Part shown: positions 7,841 to 14,352 of the stretch, piece after piece
Layout of the letters: every line of letters begins with the position of its first letter
Numbering within the stretch: the first letter of the stretch is position 1
Assembly: GCA_005777805.1 (NCBI GenBank)
Contig: SXLG01000176.1
Coordinates: 1 to 42,013 of the forward strand
DNA length: 42,013 nt
Reading direction: 5' to 3'
Origin: Pseudomonadota bacterium
GTDB lineage: Bacteria; Desulfobacterota; Binatia; UBA12015
Translations under genes and position numbers: made by a program
The notes under the pieces: generated by a model
What the model was told of the DNA's origin: nothing
The model's database searches: none
The model's input: the letters and a program-made list of their open reading frames with translations, nothing else

Positions 7841-9087
7841 TGGGCCGCATTTCGGTCCACGACGTGTGCAAGACCTATCGGGTCTATACGCGGCCGCGCG
7901 ACCGGCTGCTGGCATGGCTCGCACCGCGCTGGCGCGTGCGTCACCACGAAGCGGAGGTCCTGCGCGGGGTGAGCTTCGAATTGGAGGCCGGTGCGGCACT
8001 CGGGATCATCGGGATGAACGGGGCCGGCAAGAGCACGCTGCTGCGTATTTTGGGCGGGACGACGTTGCCGAGCTCGGGTCGCTTCGCGATCGAGGGGCGG
8101 GTGGCGGGCTTGCTTGAACTCGGCCTGGGCATTCATCCCGAGTTCAATGGTTGGGAGAACGCCCGGCTCTCGGCGCAGCTCCTCGGCCACGACGAGCGGA
8201 CAATCGACGCGGTGCTGCCCTGGATACGGGAGTTTTCCGAACTCGGCGATCACATGGACCGGCCCGTGCGCACCTATTCGACCGGGATGCAGGTGCGACT
8301 CGCTTTTAGCGTCGCCACGGCGGTGCGTCCCGACGTGTTGCTGATCGACGAGGCGCTCTCGGTTGGCGACGTCCACTTCCAGCACAAATCGATGGCGCGC
8401 ATCCGGGAACTGCGTGAGGCGGGAACGACACTGCTTTTCGTGACGCATGATCCGGCGGCGGTGAAAGCGCTGTGCTCGCGCGCTCTTTTGCTCGACGCAG
8501 GAAGCGTTCTGCGTCTCGGTCCACCCGACGAAGTCTACGATTTCTACAACGCGCTGATCGCCGAGCGCGATGGCGGGTCGATCGAGCAGCGTATTGGCCG
8601 CGACGAGCGCGTCGCGACGCGCTCGGGCAACCGCGCGGTCGAGATCGTCGAGGTCGTGGCACGCCCGGTGTTGGGACGCGCGGTCGCCGACGGCGGTGTC
8701 TTTCACACCGGCGAACGGCTGACCCTCGGCTGTCGCGTGCGGGCGCAGGAGGCGGGGGACCTGCCGACCGTTGGCATCGCGATCCGCGACCGCTTCGGGA
8801 CCGACGTGTTCGGCACCAACACCCATCACCTCGGCATCGATCCGGTTCGGCTCGCGGCGGGCGAGGCCGTCGACGTTCTCTTCGAGGTTTCGCTCGAGAT
8901 CGGTCCCGGCAGCTATTCGGTCTCGGTCGCCGTCCATGGCGACGCCGACCATCGCGACGCGAGCTTCGACTGGTGGGATCGGGCGCTGGTCTTTCAGGTG
9001 GTCGCGTGCGGCCCGCAGCGCTTCGTCGGGCTCGCCCGGCTCGCCGTGGACGTGCGCGTGGCCCGCGGGCGCGACGATGAAGGGTGA
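7840..9087 (+). CDS. wzt: ABC polysaccharide exporter ATPase with C-terminal glycan-binding domain (Wzt-like)
   Basis: The 415-residue protein couples ATP hydrolysis to polysaccharide export. Residues 1-240 are the ATPase: Walker A GMNGAGKST (58-66), signature YSTGMQVRLAF, Walker B VLLIDEAL and the H-loop in VTHDP. The family-typical insert before Walker A (RDRLLAWLAP) is present. Residues about 265-405 form a beta-rich domain like the Wzt C-terminal domain, which in well-studied systems recognises the terminal modification of the O-antigen chain (for example GTDVFGTNTHHLG). It starts at ATG 7840, overlapping wzm by one base, and its end overlaps the glycosyltransferase gene by 11 bases. This strongly implies export of a chain whose end is capped. 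Confidence 0.93.
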   Translation: MGRISVHDVCKTYRVYTRPRDRLLAWLAPRWRVRHHEAEVLRGVSFELEAGAALGIIGMNGAGKSTLLRILGGTTLPSSGRFAIEGRVAGLLELGLGIHPEFNGWENARLSAQLLGHDERTIDAVLPWIREFSELGDHMDRPVRTYSTGMQVRLAFSVATAVRPDVLLIDEALSVGDVHFQHKSMARIRELREAGTTLLFVTHDPAAVKALCSRALLLDAGSVLRLGPPDEVYDFYNALIAERDGGSIEQRIGRDERVATRSGNRAVEIVEVVARPVLGRAVADGGVFHTGERLTLGCRVRAQEAGDLPTVGIAIRDRFGTDVFGTNTHHLGIDPVRLAAGEAVDVLFEVSLEIGPGSYSVSVAVHGDADHRDASFDWWDRALVFQVVACGPQRFVGLARLAVDVRVARGRDDEG

Positions 9088-10105
9088 ACGCAACGAGCCG
9101 TCGGATGCAGCCGCGGCTCCGCCCGTGGAGCCGGCGCCCGGCGTGGTTGCGGTGACGATCGTGACCTGGGAGAGCGCTCGCTGGCTCGCGCGTTGCCTTG
9201 ACGCGCTTGCCCACCAGACCTTGCCGCCCGCCGAGGTCGTGGTGCTCGACAATGCTTCGTGCGACAGGAGCGCGACCATCGCCGCTGGTCACGGCATCGT
9301 GACGCAGGTCCTGCGCCAGGACTCGAACCTTGGCTTTGCTGCGGGCCAGAACCGGGCCATCCGCGCGACGGCCGCGCCCTGGGTGCTGGTGCTCAATCCG
9401 GATGCGTTTCTCGAACCAACGTTTCTCGAACGCTTGCTCGAGCGTGCGCGGGTCCTGCCGCGCACAGGTGCGCTCTGCGGCAAGTTGCTGCGTGCGGGCG
9501 ACGATGGCGCGCCGCTCGCGCCGGTCGAGATCGACTCGAGCGGCATGATCGTCACGCGGGCGTTCCGCCATCTCGATCGCGGCTCGGGCGAGCCCGATCA
9601 CGGTCAGTACGACACCGAGGAGGCGGTCTTTGGGGCGACCGGCGCCGGCGTGCTGCTGTCGCGTGCGATGCTCGACGACATCGCGGTCGAGGGCGAGGTC
9701 TTCGACGAGCGCTTCTTTGCCTATCGCGAGGATGCCGACCTCGCCTGGCGCGCGCAGCTCCTCGGCTGGGACTGTCTTTACGTGCCGCGGGCGGTCGGGT
9801 ACCACGTCCGCCGCGTGCTTCCCGAACGTCGACGCGAGCTGCCGGCGGCGATCAACCGGGCGTCGGTCCGCAATCGGTTCTTGATGCGGATCAAGAATGC
9901 CGACGCGGCGGTCTGGTGGCGCTGTGGTTGGCGTGGGCTCGCGCGCGACGTGGTGGTGGTCGGTGGCTGTCTCGCGCGGGAGTGGAGTTCGCTCGGGGCG
10001 TTTCTCGACGTGGCCCGCGAGACGCCGCGGGCGCTGCGCTGGCGTCAAGCAATCCGGGTGCGTCGGCGCCGGCCCGCTGCGGAGGTCGCGCAGTGGTTCC
10101 GGTGA
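9077..10105 (+). CDS. GT2-family glycosyltransferase (rhamnosyltransferase-like)
   Basis: The 342-residue protein is a GT-A-fold glycosyltransferase that would add a sugar to the exported polysaccharide on the cytoplasmic face of the membrane. Evidence is the N-terminal VAVTIVTWESARWLARCLDA, VVVLDNASCD, the NLGFAAGQNRAI segment, the metal-site equivalent VLNPDAF, GAGVLLSR, and the EDADLAWRA acidic motif. The first 20 residues are a Pro/Ala-rich extension. ATG 9077 was chosen because the stop of wzt at 9087 overlaps it and upstream frame content is non-family. The C-terminal 80 residues are Arg- and Trp-rich and may contact the membrane. It is the only transferase between two exporters. Confidence 0.9.
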   Translation: MKGERNEPSDAAAAPPVEPAPGVVAVTIVTWESARWLARCLDALAHQTLPPAEVVVLDNASCDRSATIAAGHGIVTQVLRQDSNLGFAAGQNRAIRATAAPWVLVLNPDAFLEPTFLERLLERARVLPRTGALCGKLLRAGDDGAPLAPVEIDSSGMIVTRAFRHLDRGSGEPDHGQYDTEEAVFGATGAGVLLSRAMLDDIAVEGEVFDERFFAYREDADLAWRAQLLGWDCLYVPRAVGYHVRRVLPERRRELPAAINRASVRNRFLMRIKNADAAVWWRCGWRGLARDVVVVGGCLAREWSSLGAFLDVARETPRALRWRQAIRVRRRRPAAEVAQWFR

Positions 10106-10950
10106 AGGAGCCGGGCGGCCCCGAGGCCAAGGCCACCCCGGCGCCGGGGATCCCGACGCGACCCGGGCCGCCGCATCTGCGCGCCTCGCTTCGGCAGACC
10201 GTCGCGATCGCCTGGCAACTCGCCCGGCTCGATCTCGTGCGGCGCTACACCTCGACCATGCTCGGGTTGGCCTGGGCGACCCTGACGCCACTCGGGATGG
10301 GCATCGTGATCGGAGTCGTCTTCTCGCGGCTCTTCGGGACTTCCTTGCGCGACTTCCTGCCCTATCTCTTCTGCGGTCTGATCCTGTGGAGCTACTTTGC
10401 CGCCTGCATCGATGGCGGCGCGATCGCCCTGATCGCCGCCGAGGGCTACATCAAGCAGATTCCGGGCGTGTCGTTCTTCGCCTACCCGCTGCGCATGGTC
10501 TTTGCGGCGATGGTGGCGCTGGTGATGGGGCTCGTGGCGGTGGTGCTGGTTGCGCTTGCCCTCGGGCGTTTTCCGACGCCGGCCTGGATCACGCTGCTGC
10601 CCGCGCTGCTTTTCTGGGGCCTCTTCGGACTGGCGGTGTGTTGCGCCTCGGCCGTCGTCAATACCTCGTTGCGCGATTTTACCTACATCCAGACGGTCGC
10701 CGTGCAGGCACTCTTCTATGCGACGCCGATCATGTACCCGCCGACGCTGCTGGCCGATCACGGACTGGCGTGGATGCTCACCTTCAATCCCGTCTATCAC
10801 CTCATCATGCTGGTGCGGACGCCGATCGTTTTCGGGCAGGTGGCGCCGCTGCCCCACTGGATCGCGGCCGGCCTGATGATCGGGCTCCTGCTTCCGGGTG
10901 GGCTGCTGGCCCTGCACGCCGCTCGTCGGCGCGTGGTGTTCTGGCTGTGA
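10093..10950 (+). CDS. ABC-2 polysaccharide exporter, membrane subunit, second system
   Basis: The 285-residue permease starts at GTG 10093, seven bases after GGAGG and overlapping the glycosyltransferase; GTG 10102 (GTGA overlap) is an alternative. A 25-residue Pro-rich leader is followed by the amphipathic RLDLVRRYTSTMLGLAWATL segment, about six hydrophobic segments and the family motif ALFYATPIMYPP near residue 215. It resembles KpsM/TagG/Wzm permeases and is clearly a diverged paralogue of the one at 7055 rather than a copy. Its stop overlaps the next ATPase start as GTGA. The substrate may be a second glycan, or both permeases may act in one pathway. Confidence 0.9.
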   Translation: MVPVKEPGGPEAKATPAPGIPTRPGPPHLRASLRQTVAIAWQLARLDLVRRYTSTMLGLAWATLTPLGMGIVIGVVFSRLFGTSLRDFLPYLFCGLILWSYFAACIDGGAIALIAAEGYIKQIPGVSFFAYPLRMVFAAMVALVMGLVAVVLVALALGRFPTPAWITLLPALLFWGLFGLAVCCASAVVNTSLRDFTYIQTVAVQALFYATPIMYPPTLLADHGLAWMLTFNPVYHLIMLVRTPIVFGQVAPLPHWIAAGLMIGLLLPGGLLALHAARRRVVFWL

Positions 10951-11669
10951 TCCTGCTCGACAAGGTCAGCCTCGAGTTCCGCGACGGCGGTCCGCGCGGA
11001 CTTCGCGACCGGCTCGCCGGGTGGCTTGGTCGGCCGGTCGATCCCGCCGCCGGAGTGCTGCACGCGCTTGACGATGTGTCCCTGCGGATCGAGCGCGGCG
11101 AGCGGGTCGGCATCGTCGGACTCAACGGCGCGGGCAAGACTACATTGCTCAAGACGATGTGCGGCATCTACGCCCCGACATCGGGCCGGGCGCTCGCCGA
11201 CGGCGAGATCGCCTGCCTCTTCGAACTCGCGACCGGCTTCGAGATGGAAGCCTCGGGCTGGGAGAACATTACCACGCGCGCCCTCCTGCTCGGCATGACC
11301 CCAGCCGAGATTCGCGAGAAACGTCAGGCCATCGCGGACTTTGCCGGACTCGGGAGTGCGCTCGACCGTCAGGTCAAGAAATATTCCATGGGGATGGTGC
11401 TGCGGCTTGCCTTCGCCGTCTCGACCGCGATCGATGTCGATATTCTATTACTTGACGAAATCGTCGCAGCGGGTGATCAGCGCTTCCAGGAGCGGGCCCA
11501 GCGCCGACTCGATGAAATGGTGGCGGGCGCCTCGCTGCTGGTGCTGGTCAGCCACAACATGGAGACCATCCACCGTTTCTGTTCGCGCACCGTCTGGCTC
11601 GAGCGCGGCCGGGTCCGGCTCGACGGCCCGACTGACGCCGTCATCGCCGCCTATCAGGCCTCGGCGTAG
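10947..11669 (+). CDS. ABC polysaccharide exporter ATPase without glycan-binding tail, second system
   Basis: The 240-residue ATPase starts at GTG 10947 within the upstream stop (GTGA). It has the family insert LRDRLAGWLGRP, Walker A GLNGAGKTT (58-66), signature KKYSMGMVLRLAF, Walker B ILLLDEIVAAGD and the H-loop VSHNM. It ends shortly after the ATPase core, so it lacks the carbohydrate-binding C-terminal domain of the first ATPase and is closer in build to KpsT/TagH-type ATPases. This difference suggests that the two systems recognise their cargo differently. It is the last gene of the five-gene operon. No clear intrinsic terminator follows, only a GC-rich imperfect hairpin just after the stop. 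Confidence 0.9.
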   Translation: MILLDKVSLEFRDGGPRGLRDRLAGWLGRPVDPAAGVLHALDDVSLRIERGERVGIVGLNGAGKTTLLKTMCGIYAPTSGRALADGEIACLFELATGFEMEASGWENITTRALLLGMTPAEIREKRQAIADFAGLGSALDRQVKKYSMGMVLRLAFAVSTAIDVDILLLDEIVAAGDQRFQERAQRRLDEMVAGASLLVLVSHNMETIHRFCSRTVWLERGRVRLDGPTDAVIAAYQASA

Positions 11670-11704
11670 CCCCGCCCGCGTTGCCGGCGGGAGCGGGCGC
11701 CCCC

Positions 11705-11812
11705 TCACGGATGATGGGGTACGTCGGTTGCGTTCGCGATGAACACAGCGAGGCTCAAGGCGATTGCTGCCATCACGAGCCCGACGACGACCGGGTAGAA
11801 CTGCTCAGCCAT
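11705..11812 (-). CDS. Small single-pass membrane protein, 35 residues
   Basis: ATG 11812-11810 opens a 35-residue frame beginning MAEQFYPVVVGLVMAAIALS and ending VPHHP. Residues about 8-27 form one strongly hydrophobic segment, so a single-pass membrane microprotein is likely. GGGAG lies about seven bases upstream of the ATG on the minus strand. The gene is convergent with the second exporter ATPase. I do not recognise the family. Support comes from the good ribosome-binding site, the clean transmembrane profile and the short polar tail. It could still be a chance frame, since no homologue can be checked here. Confidence 0.5.
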   Translation of the reverse strand: MAEQFYPVVVGLVMAAIALSLAVFIANATDVPHHP

Positions 11813-11945
11813 GGTCCCACTCCCTTGCTTCGGAAGGGCTTTGCTCCCGCTGAGGTTTCGGCGAAGTGTCCTGCGGGTTTCTCGCCCTCCGGGGAAGGCT
11901 CTCGCTCCCCGCCCAAGTATTGTCTGCCGGTGCGGTTGAGGCCAC

Positions 11946-11965
11946 CCCCGCAAGCGATTGCGGGG
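11946..11965. other. Perfect hairpin with GCGA loop
   Basis: CCCCGCAA (11946-11953) and TTGCGGGG (11958-11965) form an 8-base-pair stem closed by GCGA. It sits in the 334-base gene-free stretch 11813-12146, between the small membrane gene and the Cys-rich gene. No T-run follows on either strand. The rest of that stretch holds nothing recognised except the ribosome-binding site of the next gene. Confidence 0.5.
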
Positions 11966-12146
11966 CCCTGCTGATCCCGCGGGTCGGTTCCCGGCCCCGA
12001 GCCAGCGGGGCACGGGCCGGGAGCGAATTCGCGGACACCTCGATGCGGGGAAAGCGTTGACAGGTTCGCTCGAGTGGGGCTAGTCCTGAGGGAACGAGGT
12101 TCGTCCTGCCCGACGGGACGCCTGCAAACCCTCGGGGAGGACCCCA

Positions 12147-12890
12147 ATGATGACGCCGCTCCGCACGATCTCGACGATTCTGCTGGCCGCGACGGCCGGT
12201 TTCCTGTTGACGGCGACGTCCGCCCGCGCGGCACCGGTGATTTCGGGCGAATGCATTTCGACCTGCGGCGGGGCGATCCGCGGCTGTGTCAGTGATTTTG
12301 TGATTGCCAAGCGGAGCTGCAAGGAACAGTGTCGGACCAGCGCGACGCGAGCGGAGTGCCTCACCGGCTGCAAGGGTTCCTGGGCGGTGGGCCGTGAGAG
12401 CTGCAAGACTGATTTGACCACGTGCCGCGATGCCTGCGTCCTGCCCGACCCCAACGAGGATGGTGGCGGTGAGACGGGCGGTGGCGGCACGGGTGGCGGA
12501 GATCCCGTCGAACCCATCGACCCAAACGATTTCCGCCAGTGTATCGAGGTCTGTGCCGGTGATCTCCGGACGTGCAGTGAGACTGCGATGCAATCCGGAC
12601 TGGGCTGTGCCGCGACCTGTGGCGACGAGGCGAAGATCGCCAAGGACGCCTGCCGCACGGCTCCGATCCGGGCCCTCTGCTACGCGCAGGTGAGCATCGC
12701 CTACGCCGGGTGTCTGGGCGGTTGCTTCTGGACCAGTCGCGCCGGCGGTGGCCAGTGCCTGAGCGACTTCCACACCTGCGAATCCACCTGTGTCACGGGT
12801 GGCGACACGGGTGGCGGAGGAGGGGGTGGCGGTGGCTACGGTTCGGCGAGCGCGGCCTTCCTCGAGCCGGTGACGAGCCTGATCGACTGA
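12147..12890 (+). CDS. Secreted Cys-rich protein with two heptad-spaced Cys modules
   Basis: I do not recognise a named family. The 247-residue protein has a signal peptide (hydrophobic residues about 9-23, cleavage likely after ARA near 28). Module 1 has ten Cys at 36, 40, 47, 58, 62, 71, 75, 86, 93 and 97. Module 2 has twelve Cys at 132, 136, 143, 154, 158, 169, 178, 189, 193, 204, 211 and 215. Gaps are mainly 3, 6 or 10 residues, i.e. steps of 4, 7 and 11, which place the Cys on one face of helices. Each module begins C-x3-C-x6-C-x10-C-x3-C and ends with the mirror order. A Gly-rich linker (about 106-118) separates the modules, and a Gly-rich tail (about 218-235) follows. GGAGG precedes the ATG pair at 12147/12150, and a strong terminator follows, so the gene is monocistronic. 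A disulfide-braced helical structure in the periplasm or outside the cell is inferred. Confidence 0.85.
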   Translation: MMTPLRTISTILLAATAGFLLTATSARAAPVISGECISTCGGAIRGCVSDFVIAKRSCKEQCRTSATRAECLTGCKGSWAVGRESCKTDLTTCRDACVLPDPNEDGGGETGGGGTGGGDPVEPIDPNDFRQCIEVCAGDLRTCSETAMQSGLGCAATCGDEAKIAKDACRTAPIRALCYAQVSIAYAGCLGGCFWTSRAGGGQCLSDFHTCESTCVTGGDTGGGGGGGGGYGSASAAFLEPVTSLID

Positions 12891-12916
12891 CCAGACGCTC
12901 GTATTTTGCACAGCGA

Positions 12917-12955
12917 GGGGCCGCTGGCACATTCGCCGGCGGCCCCCGTTTTTTT
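12917..12955 (+). terminator. Rho-independent terminator of the Cys-rich gene
   Basis: GGGGCCGC (12917-12924) pairs perfectly with GCGGCCCC (12939-12946) across a 14-base loop and is followed by CG and seven T residues (12949-12955). It lies 27 bases after the stop codon. This is the clearest intrinsic terminator in the window. Confidence 0.88.
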
Positions 12956-13098
12956 GGTGCGATGCCAGGCGGCAGCGTTCCGCAGGTCGTCCCAGGAGCG
13001 GTCGCGAGTGCCGGCGTCCTGTTTTTTTGGTGCGTTACGCCCGGCCGGTTGTGCGAGCGGCGGCAGCGTCGCGTCGGTGCTGGCGCCGGGAGGCGATT

Positions 13099-13926
13099 CT
13101 ACCGCGTGCCGGGGCTGGCGAGGTTCGCCGCAAGAGCGCTCAGTTCATGCGGCTTCAGCGCGAGTGGCCCGAGGAAGGGCCGCGCCTGTGCAAAGAGGAC
13201 GGCAAAGCAGCTTGCGATGGCGAGCGCCGAGAGCCCTACCGCCACGCGCCGGGCAACCGGCGCGCTGCCATGGGCGAGTCCGAGCGCGAGCAAGGTGAAG
13301 GCCCCGAGTAGGAAGACCAGCACCCAGCGCAGCGGCAACATGCGGTGCGCCGCGATCCGGACCCGACTCTCGCGTGCCCGCGCGGCCTCGGCAACCACGT
13401 CGATCAGATCCCCGTTCGTGCTCTCGCGCGCAAAGGCCATCAGCGCCCGCAGGGTGGGCGGACGTTCGAGCGGCACGTGTCCGGGGGCGAGCAGGGGCCA
13501 TTCGCGGTTCACGGTGGCGCTCAGGTGGCTGTGCAGCAGGTTCTTGCCGCGCGCCCGGGGCTCGGCGGGGAGCTGCTCGATGTGATCGGCGGCCTCACGT
13601 AGAGCAGAGGCTTCGTTCATGACGGCATTTTGCGCGTCGGTCACGCGGCCCCAGACGTCGATCGCGTTGAACGAGAGCAGGAGTCCGAAGGCGATCCCGA
13701 CCTGGGACGCCACCTCGGTCTCGAAATGGCCAAATTCGCGCCCCTTGCGTTCGATCAACCAGGGGACGAGCCAGCGATGAATCACGGCAGCCACCGTGAG
13801 CCACACCCCCAGGATGAACAGCCCCAGAGCCCAGACGGGCAGTCGCAGAACATGGTCGATTGCGGCCGGAGGCTCGTGGAACATGGCGCGGGTACTCAAT
13901 CCCGGTCCGCCGGATCGTGCAAGCAT
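13099..13926 (-). CDS. DUF4239-like (bestrophin-like) membrane protein
   Basis: The 275-residue protein has an N-terminal pair of hydrophobic segments (about 30-55 and 70-90), a long soluble middle (about 90-200) and two C-terminal hydrophobic segments (about 202-222 and 227-250). The order fits the DUF4239 family, whose fold is compared with bestrophin channels; WLIERKGREFGHFETEVASQVGIAFGLLL around 53-80 and VTDAQNAVMNEASALREA around 95-112 are the most family-like parts. The start ATG 13926 lacks a good ribosome-binding site; a later ATG at 13884 is an alternative. It is encoded opposite to, and between, the two Cys-rich secreted proteins. Function is unknown; an ion channel role is only a family-based guess. 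Confidence 0.65.
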   Translation of the reverse strand: MLARSGGPGLSTRAMFHEPPAAIDHVLRLPVWALGLFILGVWLTVAAVIHRWLVPWLIERKGREFGHFETEVASQVGIAFGLLLSFNAIDVWGRVTDAQNAVMNEASALREAADHIEQLPAEPRARGKNLLHSHLSATVNREWPLLAPGHVPLERPPTLRALMAFARESTNGDLIDVVAEAARARESRVRIAAHRMLPLRWVLVFLLGAFTLLALGLAHGSAPVARRVAVGLSALAIASCFAVLFAQARPFLGPLALKPHELSALAANLASPGTR

Positions 13927-14190
13927 TGCGACCTGAAGGAAGCCCGGGTGGCAGGAGGGGCGCCCGCGAGGGCTCGGCCGATACGAGATCTCCGGCCGTG
14001 CCCGGTCGCGAACGGTAGGCGGTGCCGGCTCGGTGCGGTTGAAGACAATCCGGGCTGGGCCGCAGCATCGACCTCGCCGAGTTCCGGTCGTCTAGGTGGA
14101 TCTGCTGGCAGTAGGGTTGCCGGTTACGTCCGAGGCCCGCCGGTGCACCGGGCCATGCACCAGCTTGCGTCGCTCGACGCCGAGCCGCAG

Positions 14191-14225
14191 CCAGCCTGGA
14201 TTCTGCGCAGCGGTCTGCAGGCTGG
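14191..14225. other. Inverted repeat in the leader of the lipoprotein gene
   Basis: CCAGCCTG (14191-14198) and CAGGCTGG (14218-14225) are perfect inverted copies with a 19-base loop that itself holds the palindrome CTGCGCAG. It lies about 130 bases before the lipoprotein start, in the 426-base gene-free stretch 13927-14352. A TTGACA hexamer at 14284 has no convincing -10 partner. Nothing else was recognised in this stretch. Confidence 0.4.
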
Positions 14226-14352
14226 ACCGGGGCGATAGGAAGTCCCGAAAAGGGATTGTCCTGCGGGGCGGGGCACACCAGGGGTTGACAACCATGCGTA
14301 CCTCATGGCCGGGTAGGTGCCATAAGATTCCTGTCGAGGAGGAAGGGCGAAC

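Noticed and set aside
13595-14278. Minus-strand frame upstream of the DUF4239 gene
   Set aside because: It has no family features, overlaps the DUF4239 gene out of frame, and its content is typical of chance frames in GC-rich DNA.
14284-14327. TTGACA as a promoter of the large lipoprotein
   Set aside because: No acceptable -10 hexamer lies 16-18 bases downstream; TAAGAT at 14322 is too far away.
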